The position numbers and the translations under genes are program-made. DNA of 42,728 nucleotides, taken from assembly GCA_913048435.1 (NCBI GenBank), contig CAJWWC010000010.1:1-42728 (forward strand). Reading direction: 5' to 3'. The DNA comes from an uncultured Flavobacteriales bacterium. GTDB taxonomy: Bacteria > Bacteroidota > Bacteroidia > Flavobacteriales > UBA7312. Below the pieces are notes generated by a model. It did not search any database. It had not been told where the DNA came from and worked only from the letters and a program-made list of their open reading frames with translations. Shown here piece after piece: positions 34,760 to 42,728 of the stretch (positions are counted from its first letter, which is position 1; every line of letters begins with the position of its first letter).

Positions 34760-36463
34760 ATGAAAAGACAACTCGTAGAATGTGTTCCAAATATCTCTGA
34801 AGGTAGAGATACCAAAAAAATTCAAGAAATCGCTAATGTAGTCGAAACTGTTGAGGGTGTAAAACTACTAAATGTAGATCCAGGAAAAGCTACTAACAGA
34901 ACCGTAATAACCTTTGTAGGAGAACCTCAACAGGTCATTGACGCTGCATTTTTATTGATACAAAAGACACAAAACCTCATTGATATGAGTAAACATAGTG
35001 GAGAACACCCCAGAATGGGTGCTACCGATGTTTGCCCTTTAGTACCTATAGCAGACATTACAATGGAAGAAACTGCAAAGTGGGCTCATAAACTCGCAGA
35101 AAGAGTTGGCAATGAACTGAACATACCTATTTACTGTTATGAAAGTGCCGCTAAAGAAGAAAAAAGAAAAAATTTAGCCAATTGCCGTTCAGGAGAATAC
35201 GAAGGCTTAAAGCAAAAATTAATTGACCCTAGTTGGAAACCAGACTTTGGTCCTGCCGAATTTAACAACTCTGTTTCTAAATCTGGAGCAACTGCTATTT
35301 CAGCAAGAGACTTCTTAGTCGCTTATAACATTAACCTCAATACGACCTCTACTAGACGTGCAAATGCTGTAGCTTTTGACATTAGAGAAGCTGGAAGACT
35401 AAAGAGAGAAGGCGATTCTTTAACAGGAAAAATATTGAAAGATGAAAATGGAGAACCATTACGACAGGCTGGATTGTTTAAGCACGTCAAAGGTATTGGT
35501 TGGTATATTGAAGAATATGGCGTAGCACAAATTTCCTATAATCTAACTAACATTAATATATCTCCACTTCATAAAGTGTTTGATAAAACATGTGAACGTG
35601 CTCAAGCTAGAGGACTTCGTGTTACTGGCTCAGAATTGATTGGGCTAGTTCCTAAAAAAGTACTTATTGAAGCCGGAGTTCACTTTTTAAAAAAACAAGA
35701 ACGATCCATCGGGATTTCAGAGCAAGAAATCATGAAAATTGCTATCAAAACCCTTGGACTTGATGAGTTATCGCCCTTTATTATAGAGGAAAGGGTTATA
35801 GAATATATACTCGATAATAAAACTACTAAGCGTTTGGTTGATATGAACCTAAGTGAATTTACTAACGAAACTTCTAGTGAAAGTCCTGCACCCGGCGGAG
35901 GCTCTATTTCTGCTTATTGTGGAGCTATGGGTGCTGCACTAGGTACTATGGTTGCCAACCTTTCTGCTCATAAAAGAGGTTGGGACGATAAATGGGAGGA
36001 ATTTTCGAGTTGGGCAGAAAAAGGAATTGCTTTTCAAAACGAACTATTGAGATTAGTAGATGAAGACACCAATGCCTTCAACAAAATAATGGAAGCTTTT
36101 CGTTTACCAAAAGACAGTGAAGAGGAAAAAGTAATGAGGGACGATGCTATTCAACAGGCTACTAAATTTGCTGTAACTACACCTTTTAAAGTTATGCAAA
36201 CGGCCTACAACTCTATAAAAATTATGAAAGCTATGACTGATTTTGGAAATCCAAACTCAATAACTGATGCTGCAGTTGGTGTATTGTGTGCAAGAACCGC
36301 AATTCGGGGAGCATTTCTAAATGTTAAAATTAACTGTATAGAACTTAAGGATAAAGAATTTGTAAATGATATTCTTACAAAAGGGCAAGAATTAATTGAT
36401 AAAGCTGCTGAATTAGAAAAAGAAATAATGACTACTACTAATAGTAAGCTTAAAAAGGTATAA
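34760..36463 (+). CDS. Fused glutamate formimidoyltransferase / formimidoyltetrahydrofolate cyclodeaminase
   Basis: A bifunctional protein of 567 residues. The first part (about 1-330) is the formimidoyltransferase, with CVPNISEGRD, HSGEHPRMGATDVCPLVP and RGLRVTGSELIGLVP. The second part (about 355-567) is the cyclodeaminase, with PAPGGGSISAYCGAMGAALG, TTPFKVMQTAY and DAAVGVLCARTAIRGAF. Together they move the formimino group of formiminoglutamate to tetrahydrofolate and convert it to methenyl-THF with release of ammonia. This is the arrangement of mammalian FTCD; many bacteria use separate genes or HutG/HutF routes. It is coupled to hutI and converges with lpxB, 1 nt apart. Confidence 0.94.
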   Translation: MKRQLVECVPNISEGRDTKKIQEIANVVETVEGVKLLNVDPGKATNRTVITFVGEPQQVIDAAFLLIQKTQNLIDMSKHSGEHPRMGATDVCPLVPIADITMEETAKWAHKLAERVGNELNIPIYCYESAAKEEKRKNLANCRSGEYEGLKQKLIDPSWKPDFGPAEFNNSVSKSGATAISARDFLVAYNINLNTTSTRRANAVAFDIREAGRLKREGDSLTGKILKDENGEPLRQAGLFKHVKGIGWYIEEYGVAQISYNLTNINISPLHKVFDKTCERAQARGLRVTGSELIGLVPKKVLIEAGVHFLKKQERSIGISEQEIMKIAIKTLGLDELSPFIIEERVIEYILDNKTTKRLVDMNLSEFTNETSSESPAPGGGSISAYCGAMGAALGTMVANLSAHKRGWDDKWEEFSSWAEKGIAFQNELLRLVDEDTNAFNKIMEAFRLPKDSEEEKVMRDDAIQQATKFAVTTPFKVMQTAYNSIKIMKAMTDFGNPNSITDAAVGVLCARTAIRGAFLNVKINCIELKDKEFVNDILTKGQELIDKAAELEKEIMTTTNSKLKKV

Positions 36464-36464
36464 A

Positions 36465-37553
36465 TTATTTACCCAATGAGTAAATAGCCTTAGCAGCTCT
36501 TTTTGATGCACCAACATCGCCAAGAAGATTTATTATATTTTCATAATCTTTGAAAATTTGCTTTCTGTATTTGTTATTTAAAATTTTTCTTAATTCTTGG
36601 ACTAGACTATCCACATTGAAATCATTTTGTATTAATTCCTTAACAACCTCTTTATTACAAATTAGATTTACTAAAGCAATGTATTTTACATTAATAAATA
36701 TTCTAGCCAAACAATATGAAATTAGCGATGTTTTGTAGCATACAATTTGAGGTACTTTAAGAATTGCAGCTTCTAATGTTGCTGTTCCGGAAGTAATTAT
36801 GGCAGCTTTACACTCTTTTAACAATGCATGTGTCTGATTTGATAAGACTGGTATGTTTGAATGCTTTGTAATAGAACGGTAATATTCTCTAGAAATAGAG
36901 GGGGCACCTGCAATAATAAATTGATAATTCTCAAAATACTTGGCAACTTCAATCATTACAGGTAACAGTTGTGATATTTCTTGCTTTCTACTACCTGGTA
37001 AAATAGCAATTATTGGCTTTTCAGATTCTATATTTTTACTATTTAAATCTTCTAAAGCATCAATTAAAGGATGTCCTACATAATTAACATTTATATTATG
37101 TTTAGCAAAAAATGAAGGCTCAAATGGTAATATAGGCATTAGTAAATTCACATCTCTTCTCAACTTATTAATTCTTGATTCTTTCCATGCCCATACTTGA
37201 GGAGTTATATAATACACAACCTTTATTTTATGTTTTTTTGCAAATTTCGCTATTCTTAAATTAAATCCTGGATAATCTACTAATACTAAAACATCTGGCT
37301 TAAATTCAAGAATCTCATTTTTAACAACTTTAAAATTCTTTAATATCGAAAAAAAATTAACCAATACTTCCCAAAACCCCATAAATGCCATATCTTTATA
37401 ATGTTTTGTTAAGTCAAGACCAGCTTTTTGCATCAGGTCGCCACCAAATCCCTTAAAAGTAGCCGTTTTCTCTAACTTTAATAATTCATCAATCAAGTTT
37501 GCCGCATGTAAATCTCCTGAGGCTTCTCCTGCTATAAAATAATAACGTTTCAA
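36465..37553 (-). CDS. lpxB: Lipid-A-disaccharide synthase
   Basis: A GT-B glycosyltransferase (362 residues) joining UDP-diacylglucosamine and lipid X to form the lipid A disaccharide at the inner membrane. Motifs are YFIAGEASGDLHAANL at the N-terminus, GFWEVLVNF, VYYITPQVWAWKESR, ILPGSRKQEI and TSGTATLEAAIL. The start codon is TTG: it overlaps the stop of the upstream small gene as TTGA, and no ATG precedes the invariant GEASGD motif. It closes the surE-small membrane protein-lpxB unit. Confidence 0.95.
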   Translation of the reverse strand: MKRYYFIAGEASGDLHAANLIDELLKLEKTATFKGFGGDLMQKAGLDLTKHYKDMAFMGFWEVLVNFFSILKNFKVVKNEILEFKPDVLVLVDYPGFNLRIAKFAKKHKIKVVYYITPQVWAWKESRINKLRRDVNLLMPILPFEPSFFAKHNINVNYVGHPLIDALEDLNSKNIESEKPIIAILPGSRKQEISQLLPVMIEVAKYFENYQFIIAGAPSISREYYRSITKHSNIPVLSNQTHALLKECKAAIITSGTATLEAAILKVPQIVCYKTSLISYCLARIFINVKYIALVNLICNKEVVKELIQNDFNVDSLVQELRKILNNKYRKQIFKDYENIINLLGDVGASKRAAKAIYSLGK

Positions 37554-37837
37554 AATAAAAATTTGTTGATCATTACTAACAAGGCTATGAAAATAGTTGT
37601 CATCAGAATACCCCTAGCTGACTTTTCAAGATTAGTTCTCATGAAAATAAGAAATGGAATTAAATTTAAAAGTGTACACAAACTAAGTACATGTGAATGT
37701 ACTCCCATAACTTTAAGCTGCTTATATAGAGCCCATGCATCGCCATCGAAAGTAGCAATAGAATACACTAAAAATGCAAGCGTTGGGAGTATTAATCCTA
37801 ATATTGCGCCTTTAAAAAATAATGAATCATAATTCAT
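37550..37837 (-). CDS. Small membrane protein between surE and lpxB
   Basis: A protein of about 95 residues with three predicted helices (about residues 9-28, 46-64 and 74-92) and a polar loop (FDGDAWALYKQLKVMGVHSH) after the first. I recognise no named family. I chose the ATG that overlaps the surE stop as ATGA; an ATG three codons upstream (37846) is possible. Its own stop overlaps the TTG of lpxB. The coupling suggests an envelope-related role, but this is inference from position only. Confidence 0.75.
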   Translation of the reverse strand: MNYDSLFFKGAILGLILPTLAFLVYSIATFDGDAWALYKQLKVMGVHSHVLSLCTLLNLIPFLIFMRTNLEKSARGILMTTIFIALLVMINKFLF

Positions 37838-38601
37838 AAATTCCATGATTTTAATTCAGATATAAAATCGTAAGATGTAATATCGTATTGAACTGGTACA
37901 ATAGAGACATAACCATTAGCTAAAGCCCATTCGTCTGTATCTTTACCATAATCATGATTTTGGAAAATTCCTTTTAACCAATAATAAGTTTTTCCAGTTG
38001 GGTCTTTTCTTACATCAAAATCTTCCTTCCAACTAGCATCAGCTTGTCTACAAATTTTGTAACCATTTATTTCAGAAAATGGTAATTTTGGAATATTTAC
38101 ATTTAAACATCTTCCTGTAGCTAAGCCTTCTTTTAAAATCTTATTAACTATATTTTTAACTACTATTTTAGATGTACTAAAGTCAGCATCATGTGAATAG
38201 TCTAACAAAGAAAAACCTATTGAAGGCACACCTCCAATAGCACCCTCTAAAGCTGCAGACATTGTACCCGAATAAATCACATTTATTGATGAATTTGCAC
38301 CATGGTTAATTCCTGAAATACATAAATCTGGCTTCCTTTTAAGTATTACACTAAGTCCTAATTTAATACAATCAGCAGGTGTTCCTGAACATTCATATTC
38401 TTTTTGTGGTCCTTTATCTATTTGAATTTCATCACATCTTAAGGAGGAATTTAATGTAATAGCATGTCCCATTCCCGACTGTGGTTTATTAGGAGCAACA
38501 ACAACAACTTCACCAATTTCGCGTACAATCTCAATTAATGCTCTTATTCCAGGTGCTAAAATACCATCATCGTTGGATACTAAAATTAAAGGTTTACTCA
38601 T
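37834..38601 (-). CDS. surE: 5'/3'-nucleotidase SurE
   Basis: A metal-dependent nucleoside monophosphatase of 255 residues. The metal-binding NDDG (10-13) lies in ILVSNDDGILAPGIRAL. Other family text is VVVAPNKPQSGMGHAITL, CSGTPADCIKLG, ISGINHGANSSINVIYSGTM and EGAIGGVPSIGFSL. It is the first gene of a three-gene minus-strand unit and is divergent from the DUF4442 gene, with 64 nt between starts. Confidence 0.96.
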   Translation of the reverse strand: MSKPLILVSNDDGILAPGIRALIEIVREIGEVVVVAPNKPQSGMGHAITLNSSLRCDEIQIDKGPQKEYECSGTPADCIKLGLSVILKRKPDLCISGINHGANSSINVIYSGTMSAALEGAIGGVPSIGFSLLDYSHDADFSTSKIVVKNIVNKILKEGLATGRCLNVNIPKLPFSEINGYKICRQADASWKEDFDVRKDPTGKTYYWLKGIFQNHDYGKDTDEWALANGYVSIVPVQYDITSYDFISELKSWNL

Positions 38602-38650
38602 AATACATAGATTTACAAATCAAATTTACCAAAAGAAAGTTAAGAACTTA

Positions 38651-38658
38651 TATTTTTG
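38651..38658 (+). promoter_or_regulatory. -7 box of the DUF4442 gene, close to the start codon
   Basis: TATTTTTG matches TAnnTTTG and ends only 7 nt before the ATG at 38666, implying a nearly leaderless mRNA. There is no clear TTG at -33. Confidence 0.4.
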
Positions 38659-38665
38659 TAATTAT

Positions 38666-39187
38666 ATGTCAAAAATAAAAATAAGCAATCATAAGTTCAG
38701 TTCAAAAATATTAAGAAAGATCTTAAATTATTTTCCGCCTCTATTAGTTAACCGAATAAAAATAGTTGAAAACGATTCTGATTTCATGAATCTAAAAGTC
38801 GAAATAAAATATTCTTGGTTTAATAAAAATCTCCAAAAAAGTATTTTTGGTGGCACAATATTTAGCGCTGTTGACCCTTACTACGCAGTAATGTATTGGC
38901 AAATATTCAACAACAAGAACATTCCAATGGAAATATGGATTAAAAAAGTTGATATAAGATATTGTAAAGCAGCAACATCAAATCTTGAAATTTTTTTTAA
39001 ACTAACTAATTTTGATATAAAAAATGCTTTAAATAATTTATCAAAAGAAAATAAATTCGAAGTTTGGCATAAAGTTAGTGTAGTTGACACAAATCAAGAA
39101 ATCTGTGCTGAGGCTAATGTTTTAGTACATATCAAAAATTCACAAAATCATAATCTTAGTAAGCTAAAAACACAATGTTACATATGA
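38666..39187 (+). CDS. DUF4442 hotdog-fold protein (thioesterase-like)
   Basis: A 173-residue protein matching DUF4442. The core segment FGGTIFSAVDPYYAVMYWQI (about residues 55-74) aligns with the family's G-T-H-F-G-G-S-L-Y-A-M-x-D-P-x-F pattern, and KVDIRYCKAATSNLEIFFKL fits the following strand. The fold is that of hotdog thioesterases, but activity and substrate are unknown. I chose MSKIKISNHKF as start because the upstream in-frame region contains the -7 box and overlaps surE. Confidence 0.78.
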   Translation: MSKIKISNHKFSSKILRKILNYFPPLLVNRIKIVENDSDFMNLKVEIKYSWFNKNLQKSIFGGTIFSAVDPYYAVMYWQIFNNKNIPMEIWIKKVDIRYCKAATSNLEIFFKLTNFDIKNALNNLSKENKFEVWHKVSVVDTNQEICAEANVLVHIKNSQNHNLSKLKTQCYI

Positions 39188-39314
39188 ATTTATAAAATTA
39201 AATAGTCTTGATTACAGATTAATTTTTCATTATTTCCAAACTCTATTTATTTAAAAAACTCAGTTGTTTTTTTTATAGTATTTCTAAAAATTAATTAGTT
39301 TTACTAAAAAAAAT

Positions 39315-39749
39315 ATGAAACACATAACTTTATTTTTTGGCGTCTTAATTAACATCACATGTTATGCTCAAAGCAGTACTATTGTCGGTAATTGGTATAA
39401 TCAAGAAAAAGATGCAGTAATAAATATTAGCAAAACTGAAGATAACACTTTTCAAGGTCAAATAGTATGGATGTTAAATCCAAACGATGAAAATGGCAAT
39501 CCAAAAGTTGATAATTTAAATCCAAAAGAATCGTTGAGAACAAGACCACGCATGGGAATGATTATGATGTATGACTTTTCCTATGATGAGGATAATGTTT
39601 GGCAAAATGGTGAAATTTATGACCCTAAAAGTGGTAATACATATAGTGGAACTATTACACTAACCTCTGAAAATATGCTTGATTTAAGAGGGTATGTTGG
39701 ACTACCTATTTTTGGTAGAACAAGTAAATGGACAAGAAAAATAGACTAG
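39315..39749 (+). CDS. DUF2147 family exported protein
   Basis: A 144-residue protein with a signal peptide (MKHITLFFGVLINITCYAQ). The mature part is the DUF2147 domain: IVGNWYNQEKDAVINISK, a central TRPRMGMIMMYDF, then NGEIYDPKSGNTYSGTITL and DLRGYVGLPIFGRTSKWTR. It is a β-barrel-like extracytoplasmic domain of unknown function, common in Bacteroidota and Proteobacteria. It stands alone, with 127 nt of AT-rich sequence before it in which I see no clear promoter. Confidence 0.9.
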   Translation: MKHITLFFGVLINITCYAQSSTIVGNWYNQEKDAVINISKTEDNTFQGQIVWMLNPNDENGNPKVDNLNPKESLRTRPRMGMIMMYDFSYDEDNVWQNGEIYDPKSGNTYSGTITLTSENMLDLRGYVGLPIFGRTSKWTRKID

Positions 39750-39779
39750 GAATTTCAAACTTCAATTTTCTAAATACCT

Positions 39780-39787
39780 TATCTTTG
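39780..39787 (+). promoter_or_regulatory. -7 box of ribBA-tsaD
   Basis: TATCTTTG is a perfect match to TAnnTTTG and ends 16 nt before the ribBA ATG. No -33 TTG is seen at standard spacing. Confidence 0.4.
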
Positions 39788-39803
39788 CAAGAAAAAAGAA
39801 TTG

Positions 39804-41015
39804 ATGCTTAATACAATCGAAGAAGCAATCGAAGATATAAAAAATGGTAAGATTATCATAGTTGTTGACGATGAAAACAGAGAAAATGAAGGGGATTTTT
39901 TAGCTGCTGCTGATAAAGTCACTCCTGAAATGATTAATTTTATGGCTATTCATGGAAGAGGACTTATTTGCGCACCATTGATTGAAGATCGATGTGATGA
40001 ATTAGATCTTAAATTAATGGTTGGTAAAAATACAGCTGAATTTGAAACACCTTTTACAGTATCTGTCGATTTAATTGGTTATGGATGTACTACCGGAATT
40101 TCAGCTAATGACAGAGCAAAAACTATTAAAGCATTAGTTAACCCCAAAACTAAATCAGAGGAACTAGGTAAGCCTGGACATATTTTTCCTTTAAAAGCCA
40201 GAAAAGGCGGTGTACTTAGAAGAGCTGGTCATACTGAAGCTGCAATAGATTTAGCAAGACTAGCAGGTCTTTATCCAGCGGGTGTCATTGTCGAAATTAT
40301 GAATGATGACGGAACAATGGCGCGAATGCCCGAACTTCAACTCATTGCAAAAAAACACCAACTTAAGATTATTACAATTAAAGACTTAATTGCGTTTAGA
40401 ATACAAAATGAAAGTTTAATTGAAAAACAAATAGAGGTTAAATTACCAACTCCAATTGGAGATTTTAGACTACATGCATTTCGACAAATAACTAACGATC
40501 AAACTCATTTAGCTCTTGTAAAAGGAAAATGGAATAAAGATGAACCGATACTTGTTAGGGTTCACTCATCTTGTATCACTGGGGATATATTTGGCTCATG
40601 CCGTTGTGATTGTGGACCTCAACTAGAGACTGCAATGCAAATGGTAGAAAACGAAGGAAAAGGAGTTATTGTTTATATGAATCAAGAAGGTAGAGGAATT
40701 GGATTATTAAACAAATTAAAAGCTTATAAGCTTCAAGAAGAAGGAAGAGATACAGTTCAAGCTAACGAAGATTTAGGTTTTAACGCTGACCACAGAGATT
40801 ATGGTGTGGGAGCACAAATTTTACGATCATTAAACGTAAATAAAATAAAATTGATGAGTAATAACCCAAAAAAACGCTCTGGTCTAATTGGTTATGGTTT
40901 AGAAATCGTAAAAAATATTCCTATTGAGATTGAATCAAATAAGCACAATGAATTTTATTTAAAAACTAAAAGAGATAAGTTAGGTCATATACTATACAAA
41001 ATAAATAATGAGTAA
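39804..41015 (+). CDS. ribBA: Bifunctional DHBP synthase / GTP cyclohydrolase II
   Basis: The fused entry enzyme of riboflavin synthesis, 403 residues. The RibB part (about 1-200) converts ribulose 5-phosphate to dihydroxybutanone phosphate and shows [40 protein letters not shown] and [11 protein letters not shown]. The RibA part (about 205-403) opens the GTP ring and has the zinc ligands of SCRCDC within [20 protein letters not shown], then [18 protein letters not shown] used the ATG of [15 protein letters not shown] rather than the TTG directly before it. It overlaps tsaD by 8 nt. Confidence 0.96.
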   Translation: MLNTIEEAIEDIKNGKIIIVVDDENRENEGDFLAAADKVTPEMINFMAIHGRGLICAPLIEDRCDELDLKLMVGKNTAEFETPFTVSVDLIGYGCTTGISANDRAKTIKALVNPKTKSEELGKPGHIFPLKARKGGVLRRAGHTEAAIDLARLAGLYPAGVIVEIMNDDGTMARMPELQLIAKKHQLKIITIKDLIAFRIQNESLIEKQIEVKLPTPIGDFRLHAFRQITNDQTHLALVKGKWNKDEPILVRVHSSCITGDIFGSCRCDCGPQLETAMQMVENEGKGVIVYMNQEGRGIGLLNKLKAYKLQEEGRDTVQANEDLGFNADHRDYGVGAQILRSLNVNKIKLMSNNPKKRSGLIGYGLEIVKNIPIEIESNKHNEFYLKTKRDKLGHILYKINNE

Positions 41016-42033
41016 ATCCATTATAATTCTCGGAATTGAATCATCTTGCGATGACACAAGCGCTGCAATAATAAAAAATGGTAGAGTTTTATCAAATATT
41101 ATAAGCTCTCAAAAAGTTCATGAACAGTACGGTGGTGTAGTTCCAGAATTAGCCTCAAGAGCTCACCAAAAGAATATAATTCCTGTTATTAATCAAGCTA
41201 TCAAAAAAGCTAAAATAAATAAAAATCAAATTTCCGCAGTTGCGTTCACAAGGGGGCCAGGTTTACTTGGTTCCCTATTAGTTGGTATTTCATTTGCTAA
41301 ATCTTTTGCCTTGGCTATGAATATTCCAATAATTGATGTAAATCACATGCAAGCTCATATCCTTGCTCATTTTATAAAAGAAATAGATGGAAAAAGTAAT
41401 TCTCCTAACTTTCCATTTTTATGCCTTACTGTTTCTGGTGGGCATACTCAAATTGTTAAGGTTACTGAATACCTAAACTTTGAACTAATGGGTGAAACAT
41501 TAGATGATGCCGCAGGTGAGGCTTTCGATAAATCTGCAAAGCTTTTGGGACTTCCCTACCCAGGAGGACCACTTATTGACAAATATGCTAAAGATGGAAA
41601 TCATAAAACATTTTCTTTTGGGGAACCTAAAGTAGATGGACTTAACTTTAGCTTTAGTGGACTTAAAACAAGTATACTTTACTTTATCAAAAATAAAACA
41701 AAACAAAATCCTAATTTTATAACTGAAAACCTGAATGATATTTGTGCTTCAATTCAACATAGTATAGTCAACATCTTAATAAAAAAAATAGAAAAAGCTG
41801 TCAAAGAGACAAATATTTATAATGTTGCTATTGCTGGCGGAGTTTCAGCTAACTCAGAACTAAGAAAACAACTGAAATCAAAAGAAGATTCTCATAATTG
41901 GAAGACATATATCCCAAATTTTTCATATTGCACAGACAATGCAGCTATGATAGCTATTACAGGTCATTATAAATATCTTAATAACCAATTTTGTGATCAA
42001 AAAATTACTGCTAAAGCTAGACTTAGTGTTTAA
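41008..42033 (+). CDS. tsaD: tRNA N6-adenosine threonylcarbamoyltransferase TsaD
   Basis: Transfers the threonylcarbamoyl group to A37 of ANN-decoding tRNAs, together with TsaB and TsaE. It has 341 residues in the ASKHA fold. Motifs are [27 protein letters not shown], the metal-binding histidines of [40 protein letters not shown] and [13 protein letters not shown]. The ATG lies 8 nt inside ribBA, so translation is probably coupled. No terminator is seen in the 24 nt before the convergent cargo gene. Confidence 0.97.
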   Translation: MSKSIIILGIESSCDDTSAAIIKNGRVLSNIISSQKVHEQYGGVVPELASRAHQKNIIPVINQAIKKAKINKNQISAVAFTRGPGLLGSLLVGISFAKSFALAMNIPIIDVNHMQAHILAHFIKEIDGKSNSPNFPFLCLTVSGGHTQIVKVTEYLNFELMGETLDDAAGEAFDKSAKLLGLPYPGGPLIDKYAKDGNHKTFSFGEPKVDGLNFSFSGLKTSILYFIKNKTKQNPNFITENLNDICASIQHSIVNILIKKIEKAVKETNIYNVAIAGGVSANSELRKQLKSKEDSHNWKTYIPNFSYCTDNAAMIAITGHYKYLNNQFCDQKITAKARLSV

Positions 42034-42057
42034 TTTACATAACAATAAATATTAATA

Positions 42058-42728
42058 CTATTCAATAATTAAAATCTGATTTGTGATTTTATTTTGATAG
42101 ATAATGTTTATATTGTATAATCCCTTAGCTTTATCACTCAAATCAATTAATTCTTGGCACTCACCTGTTTTGTTTTCAAATATTTTTGTAAATATTAACT
42201 TACCTAAAGGATTAGTTATATTAATTCTTATATCTTGATTTTCTATATTTTCTAAATTTAAATAAAGATTAAATATCCCCTTAGACGGATTTGGATAAAT
42301 AGCTATATCATTTATTTTAAACTCACTTTTAGTATTGACATTTTTTGAAGAACCAAGCATATAATATTCGTAACTTGTAAATGGAGTTGCCCATGAAGTT
42401 CCATTTTCACCACATGCACCTCTAATTCTCCAAAAATATTCTCCTGAAATTAATCCATATTTTGATTTAGAATTTGATGTTCCAGGAATATTATTCCATT
42501 GCCAAACCTGTCCTGTCGCAGAATTAGTAAGTTCCAAAAAGTAGTGATCTGGAGCGCCACTTTCTGGAGTATCCCATAACATTGTTAATGCTGTTAGTAC
42601 ATTATTTGCAGCAGTAGTTGATAAGTTTTCTGGTAATTTATCACAATATGACTCGGTAGTAAATGAATTAACTTCTCCCCATCCTGAGTGATACTGAGGA
42701 TCTGGGTTACCATCGGCATCAACGTTAC
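42058..42728 (-). CDS. T9SS type A sorting-domain protein (C-terminal part, runs off right edge)
   Basis: The open frame continues to the window edge without a start: codons upstream of 42582 read on as NVDADGNPDPQYHSGWGEVN, so the Met at 42582 is internal. About 223 residues are visible. A fibronectin type III-like module (LWDTPESGAPDHYFLEL to YFWRIRGACGENGTSW) is followed by a linker, then a C-terminal sorting domain of about 75 residues starting INDIAIYPNPSKGIFNLYL and ending QILIIE. The IYPNPSKGxF pattern is the hallmark of type IX secretion cargo, whose domain is cleaved during export. The passenger's function lies outside the window. Confidence 0.88.
   Translation of the reverse strand, partial: NVDADGNPDPQYHSGWGEVNSFTTESYCDKLPENLSTTAANNVLTALTMLWDTPESGAPDHYFLELTNSATGQVWQWNNIPGTSNSKSKYGLISGEYFWRIRGACGENGTSWATPFTSYEYYMLGSSKNVNTKSEFKINDIAIYPNPSKGIFNLYLNLENIENQDIRINITNPLGKLIFTKIFENKTGECQELIDLSDKAKGLYNINIIYQNKITNQILIIE

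Overview
The window looks like a contiguous piece of chromosome from an AT-rich member of the Bacteroidota, most likely of the order Flavobacteriales. The evidence is: Bacteroidota-type -7 promoter boxes (TAnnTTTG), no obvious Shine-Dalgarno sequences, A-rich start regions, a BatABCDE/MoxR operon, families largely confined to this phylum (DUF4293, the THUMP-like methyltransferase, SprB-type repeats, a type IX secretion (T9SS) C-terminal sorting domain), and a TPR-PD40-OmpA protein built like PorE. It is mostly core chromosome. I see no phage, insertion sequence, integrase, CRISPR array or plasmid function.

Layout. 1-2.8 kb: the N-terminal part of a large secreted or surface protein (minus strand, running off the left edge) with a choice-of-anchor L domain followed by SprB-like repeats. 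2.9-5.4 kb: truA and an ABC exporter, translationally coupled, minus strand. 5.6-14.1 kb: one long plus-strand operon, moxR-DUF58-(BatD-like)-batA-batB-batC-batD-batE-metallophosphoesterase, in which every junction overlaps or abuts. 14.1-17.4 kb: a DUF4293 membrane protein, rho with an asparagine-rich insert, and mpl. 17.5-23.5 kb: an MBL-fold hydrolase, YqgE, a class IV aminotransferase, then rsmE-DUF4159-AI-2E transporter-methyltransferase as a coupled operon. 23.5-26.3 kb: SDR-aroK-hutH (minus), divergent from a GNAT-like gene. 27.6-29.1 kb: tRNA-Lys(TTT), a terminator, tRNA-Leu(GAG), then trmD-rplS. 29.2-33.4 kb: aroC, a dicarboxylate/amino-acid symporter and the PorE-like protein (minus). 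33.5-36.5 kb: hutI and a fused formimidoyltransferase-cyclodeaminase. 36.5-38.6 kb: surE, a small membrane protein and lpxB (minus). 38.7-42.0 kb: a DUF4442 hotdog protein, a DUF2147 secreted protein, and ribBA-tsaD. 42.06 kb to the end: the C-terminus of a T9SS cargo protein (minus).

How the genes fit together. Both edges carry likely T9SS cargo or surface proteins, and a PorE-like envelope protein lies between them. hutH, hutI and the FTCD fusion supply three histidine-degradation activities, though the genes lie 9 kb apart and urocanase is not here. lpxB, mpl and surE serve the envelope and nucleotide metabolism. trmD, rplS, truA, rsmE and tsaD serve translation. aroK and aroC belong to the shikimate pathway.

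I found no clear, wholly new system. The best leads are the tightly coupled bat operon with its extra BatD-like member and terminal phosphoesterase, the Asn-rich insert in Rho with a hairpin at the predicted 5' end of its mRNA, a perfect palindrome upstream of trmD, two promoters only 7-8 nt from their start codons, and the TTG-started lpxB behind a conserved-looking small membrane gene. No gene-free stretch exceeds 300 bases. The longest (27779-27998 and 5415-5609) are described below.
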